Positions 37,861 through 46,932 are shown, counted from the first letter of the stretch. The stretch is DNA of 52,548 nt from Opacimonas viscosa (GCF_024199005.1 NZ_JANATA010000021.1:1-52548); one strand, 5' to 3'. Program-made: numbers and translations. Notes: generated from the sequence alone by a model not told the origin.

Positions 37861-38940
37861 ATGAGCAAAAAGGTTCTTATTATCGAAGACTCCGCACTCA
37901 TGCGTAAACATATACGCAGTATTTTAGAGGGTCAAGGTTATACCGTAGAAACAGCAAGAAACGGCGAAGAAGGTGTTGAAAAAACAGTTTCATTTGAACC
38001 CGATGCAATTACGTTAGACATTAATATGCCCGTAATGGATGGCATTACCTGTCTGAGTTTAATCATGCAAAAGCGCCCTACTCCGGTTGTGATGGTTTCA
38101 TCATTAACCGAGAAAGGCGCTATGGCAACATTTGAAGCACTTGAACTAGGTGCCGTTGATTATGTAGCCAAACCCGGCGGTACTGTATCGATAAATATTC
38201 GAGATATCGAACTCGACTTAATCGAAAAAGTAAAAGCAGCTTGCCGGGTTCGCATGGGTAACAAATTAGGTTTACGCAATCGTTTACGCGTCCAACGTGA
38301 AAAATCGATTGCGACACCTAAAGTTATGAAAGATAACATCGTTAATATCTCTGCAGAGTCAGCTTACAAAGTTGTCGTTGTCGGGGTATCAACAGGCGGA
38401 CCGGGGACTTTGCAGACAGTATTATCTGAACTTCCTGCCGATTTCCCGATCCCCATTGTGGTTGCACAACATATGCCCTCACGCTTTACGCAGGTATTTG
38501 CTGAGCGCTTAAACAAAGAATGTGATTTGAACGTCTTGGAAGTGAGTAAACCATGTGATTTACAAGCTGGTAATGTTTACATAGCTCGTGGTGATGCGGA
38601 TATCAAGATTATCCGTCGCGCTGGTCGACTTATGTTAACCAATATACCAGCCGATCCAAATTATTTGTGGCATCCAAGTGTAGAAAAATTAGCAGCATCT
38701 GCACAAGAACTATTGCCCGCATCTCAGATCATTTGTGTGCAGCTTACAGGCATGGGTAATGATGGAGCGAAAACCATGGCGGCACTCAACCAAGCAGGAG
38801 CCAAAACCATCGCAGAAGCCGAATCCACTGCGGTTGTCTATGGTATGCCAAGAGAACTTGTGCAATTAGGGGGAGCCGATAAAGTGCTACCCAACACCGA
38901 AATTGCGAAAACGTTACGCAATTGGTCAATGAAAAAATAA
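37861..38940 (+). CDS. cheB: Chemotaxis protein-glutamate methylesterase CheB
   Basis: A 359-residue response regulator that removes methyl groups from (and deamidates) receptors. The N-terminal receiver has Asp10, phospho-acceptor Asp53 (TLDINMP) and Lys104 (AKPGG). The C-terminal esterase has the catalytic triad Ser177 (GVSTGG), His204 (AQHMP) and Asp301 (GMGNDGA). All key residues are present, so it should be active and controlled by CheA. It starts two bases after the triple-CheW gene. Confidence 0.96.
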   Translation: MSKKVLIIEDSALMRKHIRSILEGQGYTVETARNGEEGVEKTVSFEPDAITLDINMPVMDGITCLSLIMQKRPTPVVMVSSLTEKGAMATFEALELGAVDYVAKPGGTVSINIRDIELDLIEKVKAACRVRMGNKLGLRNRLRVQREKSIATPKVMKDNIVNISAESAYKVVVVGVSTGGPGTLQTVLSELPADFPIPIVVAQHMPSRFTQVFAERLNKECDLNVLEVSKPCDLQAGNVYIARGDADIKIIRRAGRLMLTNIPADPNYLWHPSVEKLAASAQELLPASQIICVQLTGMGNDGAKTMAALNQAGAKTIAEAESTAVVYGMPRELVQLGGADKVLPNTEIAKTLRNWSMKK

Positions 38941-38949
38941 GGGAAGATC

Positions 38950-39597
38950 ATGGGGTTACGGAAAACCAGTACCAATATAGCATTACCGGACGAAAATGTT
39001 GAAAATGAAAATCGAGAAGTCCCACGAGATTTTACTCAATTAAAATTTCAAATTCTTAGTCTTGAACCAAGTGAACGTCGTTGGGCTGCTCGTGACCTCG
39101 GTAATCATCCTGAGGGCGTGCCGATTTTATTAGAAACGTTAGAAACAGAAACGGTTGTTCCGGTATTAGATGCTATTTTTACCAGTTTACAAAAACATCC
39201 GACACATGAATGTGTCAATGGACTGATTCGCTTTTTAAGTAGCGAGGATGCATCTGTTCGCAACAATGCTATAGAAGTCTTACAATCTATGCCCAATGCA
39301 CTAGAAACGCATATATTGAGTTTGTTAAACCATCCAGACTCTGACGTACGTATCTTTGCGATTGATATTTTACAGCAGCTTGTCCACCAAAATGCACCTG
39401 AGTGGTTGAAGTCTGTTTTATTAGACGAAACCCATGTGAATGTCGTTGCCACAGCAGTTGATCGCATCGTCGAAATTGGTGACAGCTCTATCTTACCAAC
39501 ATTAGAGAGAGTTGCTCAGCGTTTTGCACAGCACGACTATATTCAATTTGCCGTGAATACCGCTATCGAAAGAATCAAGGAAGATACTTATGCTTAG
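38950..39597 (+). CDS. HEAT-repeat protein of the chemosensory operon
   Basis: A 215-residue soluble protein without signal peptide. After a polar N-terminus (1-25) it is built of about five to six helical repeats with the spacing and LxxLL / aVRxxAie pattern of HEAT repeats, for example DASVRNNAIEVLQSM (about 98-112) and DSDVRIFAIDILQQL (about 128-142). HEAT repeats bind other proteins. It sits between cheB and cheR, overlapping cheR by 8 bases, so a role in adaptation enzymes or array assembly is a fair guess; no function is known to me. Confidence 0.82.
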   Translation: MGLRKTSTNIALPDENVENENREVPRDFTQLKFQILSLEPSERRWAARDLGNHPEGVPILLETLETETVVPVLDAIFTSLQKHPTHECVNGLIRFLSSEDASVRNNAIEVLQSMPNALETHILSLLNHPDSDVRIFAIDILQQLVHQNAPEWLKSVLLDETHVNVVATAVDRIVEIGDSSILPTLERVAQRFAQHDYIQFAVNTAIERIKEDTYA

Positions 39598-40459
39598 TGA
39601 ACTGGATCAGAAGTCAGCTGTTGCTGATAAGCTGGTCATTACAGATAGCGACTTTGAAAAGTTTAGAGACTTTTTTTATCGTAAAACGGGTATTAAATTC
39701 GAAAATTCGAAACGCTATTTCGTTGATAAGCGATTAATTGACCGAATTACCGCGACCGAAACTGAGTCTTTTCGTCAATACTTTTCGTTTATGCGTTTTC
39801 AAGCTAGCGGCCATGAACAACAGGCCTTGATTAATGCAATGACCGTCAATGAGACGTACTTTTATCGAGAAGAGTATCAATTTGAGTGTCTAGTCGAAAA
39901 TGTCATGAACGAGATCGCAGCTAGCAAACGTCCAGGAGATACTATTCGCATATGGTCTATTCCTTCAAGTACAGGTGAAGAGCCCTATTCAATTGGTCTA
40001 TACCTGCTAGAAAAATGGCCACAGCTCGATAACTTTGAGGTAGAGATTGTCTCTTCAGATATTGATAGCAATGTACTCGATAAGTGCGCACAAGGTATTT
40101 ATAACGAGCGCTCAGTAAGTGGCTTACCGGCGCGAGTATTAAAGAAATACTTCACTCAGATTGGTGTTGGGAAATACCAAATCTCTATTGATTTACGCGA
40201 AGCCGTTAAATTTACCCAAGTAAACTTAGCACAACCGACTCAGACCCGAGCATATCGCGGTTTTGATGTCGTGTTTTGCCGTAATTTATTGATCTACTTT
40301 GACGATGCTTCTCGGCGCAATGCGGCAGATGTATTTTATGATGCCTTATTACCCAACGGATTTGTGTTTTTGGGGCATTCGGAGTCGATGAGTAGAATCT
40401 CATCACTGTACAAAGTAAGAAAATTTCCCAAAGCGATGGTTTACCAAAAGCCGGCATGA
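39590..40459 (+). CDS. cheR: Chemotaxis protein methyltransferase CheR
   Basis: SAM-dependent methyltransferase acting on receptor glutamates, 289 residues. The N-terminal helical domain carries the NETYFYRE variant of the usual NxTxFFRE motif (about 88-95). The catalytic domain shows motif I as IWSIPSSTGEEPYS (canonical WSAGCSTGEEPYS, so Ala-Gly-Cys is replaced by Ile-Pro-Ser), the acidic SSDID (about 159-163) and FCRNLLIYFD (about 226-235). The TGEEPYS half and NLLIYF are intact, so methyltransferase activity is likely but altered SAM binding is possible. Overlaps the HEAT gene; the following cheY overlaps its stop. Confidence 0.93.
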   Translation: MLSELDQKSAVADKLVITDSDFEKFRDFFYRKTGIKFENSKRYFVDKRLIDRITATETESFRQYFSFMRFQASGHEQQALINAMTVNETYFYREEYQFECLVENVMNEIAASKRPGDTIRIWSIPSSTGEEPYSIGLYLLEKWPQLDNFEVEIVSSDIDSNVLDKCAQGIYNERSVSGLPARVLKKYFTQIGVGKYQISIDLREAVKFTQVNLAQPTQTRAYRGFDVVFCRNLLIYFDDASRRNAADVFYDALLPNGFVFLGHSESMSRISSLYKVRKFPKAMVYQKPA

Positions 40460-40470
40460 TGGAGTCAAGG

Positions 40471-40839
40471 ATGAAGAAAATATTAATCATAGATGACGCA
40501 CTCACAGTGCGCATGTATCACAAACAATTAATGGAACAATTAGGCTTTGTAGTTGAAGAAGCCGTAAATGGTCTAGAAGCATTGGAAAAGATTCAAGATT
40601 TCCAGCCTGATGCATGCCTAGTAGATGTCAACATGCCCAAAATGGACGGCTATCGCTTTATCAAGGAGTTGCGTAACGATGAAGCATTACGACATATTCC
40701 TTGTATCATGATCAGCACGGAAGCTGAACAGCATGACAAAGAAAAGGCGTATGCCGCCGGAGCGAATTTTTATATTGTAAAACCAGCAAAGGTTGATGAG
40801 TTACAAAATATCAGCCGTTTGATCGCAGGAGCAGCATAA
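40471..40839 (+). CDS. cheY: CheY-like response regulator (first copy)
   Basis: A 122-residue single receiver domain. The ATG at 40471 has GGAG 6 bases upstream; an ATG five codons earlier overlaps the cheR stop but lacks a site. It carries the acidic pair Asp8-Asp9 (IIDDA), phospho-acceptor Asp52 (LVDVNMP), the Ser/Thr switch in MIST, and Lys in IVKPA, all needed for phosphorylation by CheA. With no output domain it may act on a motor or as a phosphate sink for the second CheY. Confidence 0.94.
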   Translation: MKKILIIDDALTVRMYHKQLMEQLGFVVEEAVNGLEALEKIQDFQPDACLVDVNMPKMDGYRFIKELRNDEALRHIPCIMISTEAEQHDKEKAYAAGANFYIVKPAKVDELQNISRLIAGAA

Positions 40840-40840
40840 C

Positions 40841-43756
40841 ATGGATAGTATGTTAAATGCGTTTATCACAGAGTCACGTGATAGCTTAGAGGTGATTTCG
40901 AACTGTTTTCTTGCTTTGGAAAACGACCCGCAAAATGCCAATACCTTGGATGAGTTATTTCGTTCAGTTCACACCATGAAGGGTTCTTCTGGTCTATTTG
41001 ACATTGTCCCGTTTACTAAAGTAGTGCACGCTGCCGAGGATGTGCTTGACCAAGTTCGTGATGGTGAAGTCACCTTGACTTCAGAGCATATCGATTTGTT
41101 TTTAGACAGTATGGACCAAGTATCAGCATGGCTCGATGCCCTGGAAGAGGATGCAGAATTAGAGACGAATGCTTCTAGTATTTCTGATCAGCTCAGTAGT
41201 CAACTACGCGCCATTATAGGTAGCACTGGTGCACCAATGACTGCTGAAGAAGACATGGTTACTGTGGTTGAATTAACAGCCGCTCCAAACTGGTTAATGC
41301 AACTGAGTCATGAAGCACGAATTGGTCTATTTCGTCAGTTACAGCAGGCAGATCAGCATTTATTAGTCGTTGCTTATACACCTGACGAAAGCTGTTTCTT
41401 TAACGGTGATGACCCCATTCGCCTAATGCAATTAATGCCAGGTATGGAAACACTGGTACTGGAGACGACGTCGGATTTACCCGATGACCTTTCTACACTT
41501 GACCCATTTTTGTGCCAATTAAAGTGCCATGCGTTATCTTCTGGTGATTACGATACGTGTCACAATCATTTAAAATATGTGTCTGACCAGTGTGAATTTT
41601 TTACCATGGACCGCTCATTTTTAGCTGTTCCAGAGGGTGATTACGCCCCTACTGATGCATATAAATTATTCATTGATGACGTTAACTTTAGTGCGATTAA
41701 CGCTGATTGGGATAAACTGTCTCGACAAGTCAATGAAATGGCCAGTATTAAAGCTAATGCACCTTATCAACAAAACTTGATTGAATGGTTAGCATTCTTG
41801 GCGACCGAACTAGAGCCGAATGCACGGGTGATTAAAGCACTTTTGAATGCACTCAAAGATGGTCAGTTTGTTTTAGAAAACTCCCAAACCGTTGCACAGA
41901 AAGTCGCTGCAGATCAATTTACCCCCATACAAGCAGCCATGGATGATCTGATTTTTGCAGGTCAGGAGTCCGGTGTGTTGGAAACTGCAGATGCAGCTAA
42001 TAATGCGACCCAATCCGGTCACACAACGAATCATGTGAATGTACATAATAATTCACTAGATAGCTTGCCAAATGCTCCAAGCTCCGAATTCGGCTCGGAT
42101 ACTCAAGCTAGTGATGCAGACTGGAATAATGATATTGCGCATGACATGGTGACTGAAAATACCACGGTGCAAAATCCAGATTTACATTGGGCCGATGCCA
42201 TTATCCAAGTGCAAAGTTTGATTTTAAATCAAGAATATCCCGAACAAGTTTTTGCCGGCAAAATTTTATCCACTGTACAAACGATTAAAAATGTTTGTGC
42301 GGTGTTAAACAAAGACGTTGGCGATATTGATGCGATTGCACAAAATGCAATCAAGCAAAATGATGTATCGGTTTTATTGGTATTATTAGATGGTATGTTT
42401 AAGCCAGTACTTGATAAAACCGTTGCGGTTTGTGCTAACGATAGCGAAAAGCAAAAAGCCCCCAAACGCCAGACAAATCCCGATATTGCACAGACCTTGG
42501 CCGCCAATACCAATGCGCAAGAAGCTAACCCTGCACAGCCAGAAAAAGTCGCTGAGAAAAAAGCGAAAAAAGATACCTCGTCGATGCAAAAAACACTCCG
42601 CGTTGACCAATATCGTATTGATGCGCTGATGGATTTAGTAGGTGAATTAGTCGTCGCTAAAAACGCTCTGCCGTTTTTAGCGAAAAAAGCTGAGGAAGAG
42701 TTTGGTGTCAAAGCGCTAGCAAAAGAAATCCAAAGTCAATACTCCGTCATTAACCGACTGAGTGACGAAATGCAATCCGCTATGATGCAAGTTCGGATGG
42801 TGCCCTTATCGACGGTATTCCAACGCTTCCCTCGCCTCGTACGTGATCTTTCACGCAAATTAGGAAAAAATATTAATTTGGTGTTGGAAGGTGAAGAAAC
42901 CGAAGCAGATAAAAACGTGGTAGAGGAACTGTCTGACCCTCTCATACACTTGGTCCGCAATAGTTTAGATCATGGTTTAGAGACACCAGAAGAACGGGTT
43001 GCCAAGGGAAAATCGGAACAAGGTACATTAACTTTACGAGCTATACCGCATGATGATCAAGTGCTGATTGAGATTGTGGATGATGGCAAAGGCATTGATC
43101 CAGATGTAATTAAACGTAAAGCCTATGAAAAAGGGATTATTGACGAACAACGCCTAGATACGATCACCGATAATGAGTCACTCAATTTAATTTTTGCGGC
43201 AGGGTTTTCAACGGCAGAAGCCATATCTGACCTCTCAGGTCGCGGTGTCGGTATGGATGTTGTACGCACTGTTATCCAAGAAGCTGGTGGTACTGTAGGG
43301 ATTGAGTCTGAATTAGGTAAAGGCACCACTATTCGTTTGTCTTTACCGTTATCGATGGCAGTGACCCGCATTATGATGATTGAGTCAGGGACACAGTGTT
43401 ATGGCATCAACATGCAAAGTATTGTCGAGACGGTCAAAGTACCTAGCAACACAATCCATCGTATCAAACAGTCTGAAACGTTGATTTTACGAGGTCGTGT
43501 TGTACCGATTTTTCACTTACATGATTTACTCCAAACCCATAGTGAACGCAAAGAAAGTGATGAATTATGCGTGCTAGTCGTGATGCACCATGGTGAGGAA
43601 ATAGGCTTAGTAGTAGATGAATTCCACGAAGGAATTGACACGATCCAAAAACCACTCGAGGGGATTATGGCAAGTTACCCATTCTACTCTGGGACAGCGT
43701 TACTCGGTGATGGTCGAGTACTATTAGTTTTAAACACGGAGGAGTTACTCGTATGA
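40841..43756 (+). CDS. cheA: Chemotaxis histidine kinase CheA with enlarged middle region
   Basis: A 971-residue CheA (typical length 650-750). The N-terminal HPt domain has His44 in VHTMKGSS. Residues about 140-300 form an extra domain with YTPDESCFFNGDDP and an acidic LDPF segment; about 300-580 is a second, less conserved region with a low-complexity Lys/Ala linker. The kinase core begins near 583 (dimerisation, LMDLVGELVVAKN), followed by the N box (HLVRNSLDHGLE, about 703), G1 (DDGKGID) and G2 (GRGVGMDVVR). A CheW-like regulatory domain closes the protein (about 840-971). All catalytic motifs are intact. It overlaps the next gene by four bases. Confidence 0.95.
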   Translation: MDSMLNAFITESRDSLEVISNCFLALENDPQNANTLDELFRSVHTMKGSSGLFDIVPFTKVVHAAEDVLDQVRDGEVTLTSEHIDLFLDSMDQVSAWLDALEEDAELETNASSISDQLSSQLRAIIGSTGAPMTAEEDMVTVVELTAAPNWLMQLSHEARIGLFRQLQQADQHLLVVAYTPDESCFFNGDDPIRLMQLMPGMETLVLETTSDLPDDLSTLDPFLCQLKCHALSSGDYDTCHNHLKYVSDQCEFFTMDRSFLAVPEGDYAPTDAYKLFIDDVNFSAINADWDKLSRQVNEMASIKANAPYQQNLIEWLAFLATELEPNARVIKALLNALKDGQFVLENSQTVAQKVAADQFTPIQAAMDDLIFAGQESGVLETADAANNATQSGHTTNHVNVHNNSLDSLPNAPSSEFGSDTQASDADWNNDIAHDMVTENTTVQNPDLHWADAIIQVQSLILNQEYPEQVFAGKILSTVQTIKNVCAVLNKDVGDIDAIAQNAIKQNDVSVLLVLLDGMFKPVLDKTVAVCANDSEKQKAPKRQTNPDIAQTLAANTNAQEANPAQPEKVAEKKAKKDTSSMQKTLRVDQYRIDALMDLVGELVVAKNALPFLAKKAEEEFGVKALAKEIQSQYSVINRLSDEMQSAMMQVRMVPLSTVFQRFPRLVRDLSRKLGKNINLVLEGEETEADKNVVEELSDPLIHLVRNSLDHGLETPEERVAKGKSEQGTLTLRAIPHDDQVLIEIVDDGKGIDPDVIKRKAYEKGIIDEQRLDTITDNESLNLIFAAGFSTAEAISDLSGRGVGMDVVRTVIQEAGGTVGIESELGKGTTIRLSLPLSMAVTRIMMIESGTQCYGINMQSIVETVKVPSNTIHRIKQSETLILRGRVVPIFHLHDLLQTHSERKESDELCVLVVMHHGEEIGLVVDEFHEGIDTIQKPLEGIMASYPFYSGTALLGDGRVLLVLNTEELLV

Positions 43757-43986
43757 GTATTGAATATAAAAAGACCGTAGCGGTATTTACCGATAGCTGC
43801 TCGATTGAGGACGCTGAGAGCTTGTTAACATGGCTTATTGATAAACCAAAAGCAAAGGTGAATCTAAAAGGATTAGAACACGCGCATACGGCTGTCATCC
43901 AATTATTATTAGCTTTTAAACCAACCGTGACCAACTGGCCACAATCAGGACCGTTAGTCCAACTTTTACGACAGCATTTGAATTAA
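43753..43986 (+). CDS. Small STAS-like protein
   Basis: A 77-residue protein starting inside the cheA stop (ATGA). The alternating pattern, a strand (TVAVFTD), a helix (SIEDAESLLTWLID), a second strand (KAKVNLKGLEH) and a helix (AHTAVIQLLLAF), resembles a minimal STAS fold such as anti-sigma-factor antagonists. The usual phosphorylated Asp-Ser-Ser-Gly motif is not kept: the matching stretch is AHTAVI. It is shorter than a full STAS domain (about 100). Tight coupling to cheA suggests it binds or stabilises the kinase. The fold call is tentative. Confidence 0.65.
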   Translation: MSIEYKKTVAVFTDSCSIEDAESLLTWLIDKPKAKVNLKGLEHAHTAVIQLLLAFKPTVTNWPQSGPLVQLLRQHLN

Positions 43987-43998
43987 GGAAAACAAACT

Positions 43999-44364
43999 AT
44001 GAAAAGAATATTAATCGTTGATGACTCTCCAACTATGTTAATGAGCATGGAAGGTGTATTAAAACGCAATGGCTACGCAGTCGAAACGGCTACAAGTGCT
44101 AAACAAGCTATTTCTAAAGCACCTAATTTCAAACCTGACCTTATGATTACAGATTTAAACATGCCAGAAATGAACGGTATTGAATTAATCAAAGAACTCA
44201 AACGCACACCCGCTATGCGCTTTAAACCTATGCTGATGTTGACGACAGAATCACAACAAGCCAAACGTGACGAAGCCAAACGTGCCGGTGCAACGGGTTG
44301 GTTAGTGAAACCAGTGCAACCCGATGAACTGACGGGTGTTGTGAAAAAAGTCTTACCCGCTTAA
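43999..44364 (+). CDS. CheY-like response regulator (second copy)
   Basis: A 121-residue single-domain receiver distinct from the one before cheA. It has Asp8-Asp9 (IVDDS), phospho-acceptor Asp52 (ITDLNMPEMNG), a Thr-Thr switch in MLTTES and Lys in LVKPV. The DDSPTMLMSM start is typical of CheY proteins acting with CheA. It lies 12 bases after the STAS-like gene and 129 bases before the last receptor. Two receivers per kinase allow an output/sink arrangement, as known in Sinorhizobium. Confidence 0.94.
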   Translation: MKRILIVDDSPTMLMSMEGVLKRNGYAVETATSAKQAISKAPNFKPDLMITDLNMPEMNGIELIKELKRTPAMRFKPMLMLTTESQQAKRDEAKRAGATGWLVKPVQPDELTGVVKKVLPA

Positions 44365-44493
44365 CAGTATTCTTTTTTTATTTTTAGGATATTTTCAGTG
44401 TGGCTAGTTTGGCAAATTTTTCTAATTTTTTTCTATTGAGTTAGGAAGTTTTGCCGTTACTAGTATTAGGATAAAACGAGAAAGGATGCAATT

Positions 44494-45822
44494 ATGATTG
44501 CCCAAGGCAATAATGATAATAAAAAGTTTTTTACTATTGATTTAGTAAAAATGAAACCCCTCATTGTGAAGTTTTCTGTATTGAGTTTGGTGGGTGTTAT
44601 TGCTGTAACAGCGGCTATAGCAAGTCCAATAGCAAGTTGGCTAACACAAACTTTTGGAGCACTTGGTACGGTATTAACCGTCGGTTTATTTACCACGACT
44701 ACCGTGGTATCGACACTGGGCTTATTTATTTGGCGAGTCAATAAATTAGTTGCACAAAATGACCAACAAAAACTTTCTGGTATAGATTGTTCCGCTGAAA
44801 TCTCGAATGCATATGATGACCATGGTTTACCTTATATTGCGACGGCCATCAATAAGCTCATCATTGCTCAACATGATGTTGCAAATGTACACAGTATTCT
44901 CAATGACCAAGTATCTGGTATCAATAATGTGACTCAAGAGGCCGCTGTCAATATTTTAGATAAATTACAATCTATCGAAGCCGCTATCGAAAACACTATG
45001 AATACCATTCATTCCTCTATAGCTGAAACGGATTCTCTAAAATCTAGCTCATCTGCTCGTGTCGATGGTGTAAAAGACCAAATTGTAGAGTTACAACGCT
45101 ATATTGATGATCGCAAAGAAGAAGGTGTAGAACATTCGCAACGTGTGCAACAGGTCCTTGCTGAAATTAATCAATTGACAGAATTAACAGGATTAGTCAA
45201 AAACATTGCAGCACAAACTAATTTGTTAGCTTTGAATGCGGCAATTGAAGCAGCTCGTGCCGGTGAACATGGCCGAGGGTTTGCGGTAGTTGCTGATGAA
45301 GTCCGAACCTTATCTGGTCAATCAGAAAACGCAGCAAATCAGATTGATATGGGGATCGATAAAGCGATTAATATGGTCGAAGCACAGATGGCGCATATGC
45401 TCGATCAAAACAAGATTGAAAGTGAAAATGTGCGTTTACAGAAATATGCTAATGAACTGACAAAACTTTCTGAAACGTATACAGATCTAGAAAACTTAAA
45501 CTCTACGATCCTAAATGAGATGGAAAACAGTTCCGCAATCGCCAAAGATAAAGTGTTAGAAACCTTCTCAGCTGTACAGTTCCAAGATATCACAAGACAG
45601 CGTCTAGAACAGATTCAACAGGCCTTTGAGCATTTAGAAAAGTATCAACAAGGGGTAGAAAATGCTTTACCCGATTACCACGAGTTACAACGCATCAAAC
45701 CATTTGATGCAAATACCTTAAAAGAAAATTATGTAATGGAAGAGCAGCGTCAAATCCATAGCAAAGTCGCAAATGGTGGCACAGGAAACAAGAAAAACAC
45801 TCCAGATATCGAACTTTTTTAA
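44494..45822 (+). CDS. Membrane chemoreceptor without periplasmic sensor domain
   Basis: A 442-residue receptor. Two hydrophobic segments (about 22-49 and 53-82) are separated by only a few residues, so there is no periplasmic ligand domain and no clear HAMP. The signalling hairpin tip is canonical ([34 protein letters not shown], split near 238-273), unlike the tips of the soluble receptor. The C-terminal helix contains QFQDITRQ (362-369), where Asp365 and Gln369 have the DxxxQ spacing of the CheZ phosphatase active site. A GAAAGGA lies before the ATG. Last gene of the locus, followed by a terminator; the 129-base gap from cheY may hold its own promoter. Confidence 0.9.
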   Translation: MIAQGNNDNKKFFTIDLVKMKPLIVKFSVLSLVGVIAVTAAIASPIASWLTQTFGALGTVLTVGLFTTTTVVSTLGLFIWRVNKLVAQNDQQKLSGIDCSAEISNAYDDHGLPYIATAINKLIIAQHDVANVHSILNDQVSGINNVTQEAAVNILDKLQSIEAAIENTMNTIHSSIAETDSLKSSSSARVDGVKDQIVELQRYIDDRKEEGVEHSQRVQQVLAEINQLTELTGLVKNIAAQTNLLALNAAIEAARAGEHGRGFAVVADEVRTLSGQSENAANQIDMGIDKAINMVEAQMAHMLDQNKIESENVRLQKYANELTKLSETYTDLENLNSTILNEMENSSAIAKDKVLETFSAVQFQDITRQRLEQIQQAFEHLEKYQQGVENALPDYHELQRIKPFDANTLKENYVMEEQRQIHSKVANGGTGNKKNTPDIELF

Positions 45823-45839
45823 ACACTTTCCCTAGTTGT

Positions 45840-45873
45840 GGCGCTAATGCACATGCTTAGCGCCTTTTTTTTT
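45840..45873 (+). terminator. Rho-independent terminator of the chemosensory locus
   Basis: GGCGCTAA and TTAGCGCC form a perfect 8-bp stem with a 9-base loop followed by nine T residues, 18 bases after the receptor stop. Confidence 0.95.
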
Positions 45874-45931
45874 GCCTAATATTTGCTAACATGCACTACG
45901 AATCTCATTAACTCATAAAAGACTTTTTATT

Positions 45932-46927
45932 ATGCTTTTAACTCCCCCTTACGCCGTTTTTATCGGTGATGCTACCGATCCGCTAGGCTTGAAAATGGCT
46001 TGTAGTATTGCTTATTGGCGCCCTGAATTGTGTGTCGGGGAAATTGCGTTACCCAGTTGCTCAACAACAGTAGGTTTACCCAAGGTTTCGTTAGAGGAGG
46101 CAGTGAACCAAGGAGCGAAGTCTTTTGTGCTAGGTTTTAACAATGCGGGTGGTCATATAGATGAAAAATACCTTCCAGAAATTAAAGCCGCCGTTGCTGC
46201 TGGTTTAGATATCATCAATGGCTTGCATGATAAACTGACAGACATACCAGAGCTGGTGAATTTAGCGGAACAGTATGGCGTACGTTTAATAGATATTCGT
46301 CATCCAACGACGCGTTTTAAAACTGGCAATGGACAAAAACGTAGCGGCAAACGTTTATTAACGGTGGGGACAGACTGTTCTGTCGGCAAAATGTATTCAA
46401 CACTTGCCATCCATAAAGAAATGCAAGAACAAGGTATGTCGGCTACATTTCGAGCTACCGGCCAGTGCGGCATTTTAGTCGCCGGTGAAGGTGTTGCTGT
46501 AGACTGTGTAGTGGCTGATTTTATCTCAGGCTCAGTAGAACAGTTAACCCCAGATAACAATGCTGAACATTGGGATGTGATTGAAGGCCAAGGTTCACTG
46601 TTTCAACCGGCTTATGCTGGAGTTACTATCGGTTTGATCCATGGCGCCCAGCCAGATGCTTTAGTTATTTGTCATACGCTTCGCCGTGAATTTATGCGCG
46701 GTATGCCCGGTTATAGATTACCGAGTATTGATGAAACTCTGACAGTCAACTTACTGCATGCTAGACGCACTAATCCGGAATGTAAGGTAGTAGGGATCTG
46801 TGTCAATACCAGTGCGGTAGACGAACAAACAGCCTTAGAAACGTGCCAAATGATCGCCATTGAAACAGGCTTACCTTGCGTCGATCCATTGCGTCACGGT
46901 GTGAGTAAAATCGTCGCTAATTTGTAA
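45932..46927 (+). CDS. dgcN: D-glutamate N-acetyltransferase DgcN family (DUF1611)
   Basis: A 331-residue DUF1611 protein. A Rossmann-like N-terminal domain (1-135) is followed by a P-loop NTPase-like domain with VGTDCSVGKMYSTLAI (about 143-158) and a conserved FRATGQCGILVAGEGVAVD split near 173-191. DgcN of marine Pseudoalteromonas acetylates D-glutamate for its conversion to L-glutamate with the epimerase-like DgcA. dgcA is normally next door, yet the following gene here is an unrelated outer-membrane-type protein, so the partner lies elsewhere or the function differs. The family call is strong, the exact reaction inferred. Confidence 0.82.
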   Translation: MLLTPPYAVFIGDATDPLGLKMACSIAYWRPELCVGEIALPSCSTTVGLPKVSLEEAVNQGAKSFVLGFNNAGGHIDEKYLPEIKAAVAAGLDIINGLHDKLTDIPELVNLAEQYGVRLIDIRHPTTRFKTGNGQKRSGKRLLTVGTDCSVGKMYSTLAIHKEMQEQGMSATFRATGQCGILVAGEGVAVDCVVADFISGSVEQLTPDNNAEHWDVIEGQGSLFQPAYAGVTIGLIHGAQPDALVICHTLRREFMRGMPGYRLPSIDETLTVNLLHARRTNPECKVVGICVNTSAVDEQTALETCQMIAIETGLPCVDPLRHGVSKIVANL

Positions 46928-46932
46928 AGCCC

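Noticed and set aside
42229-42711. 160-codon open frame opposite cheA
   Set aside because: Lies fully antisense to a confident cheA gene; Ser/Thr/Cys-rich composition is a shadow of coding on the other strand.
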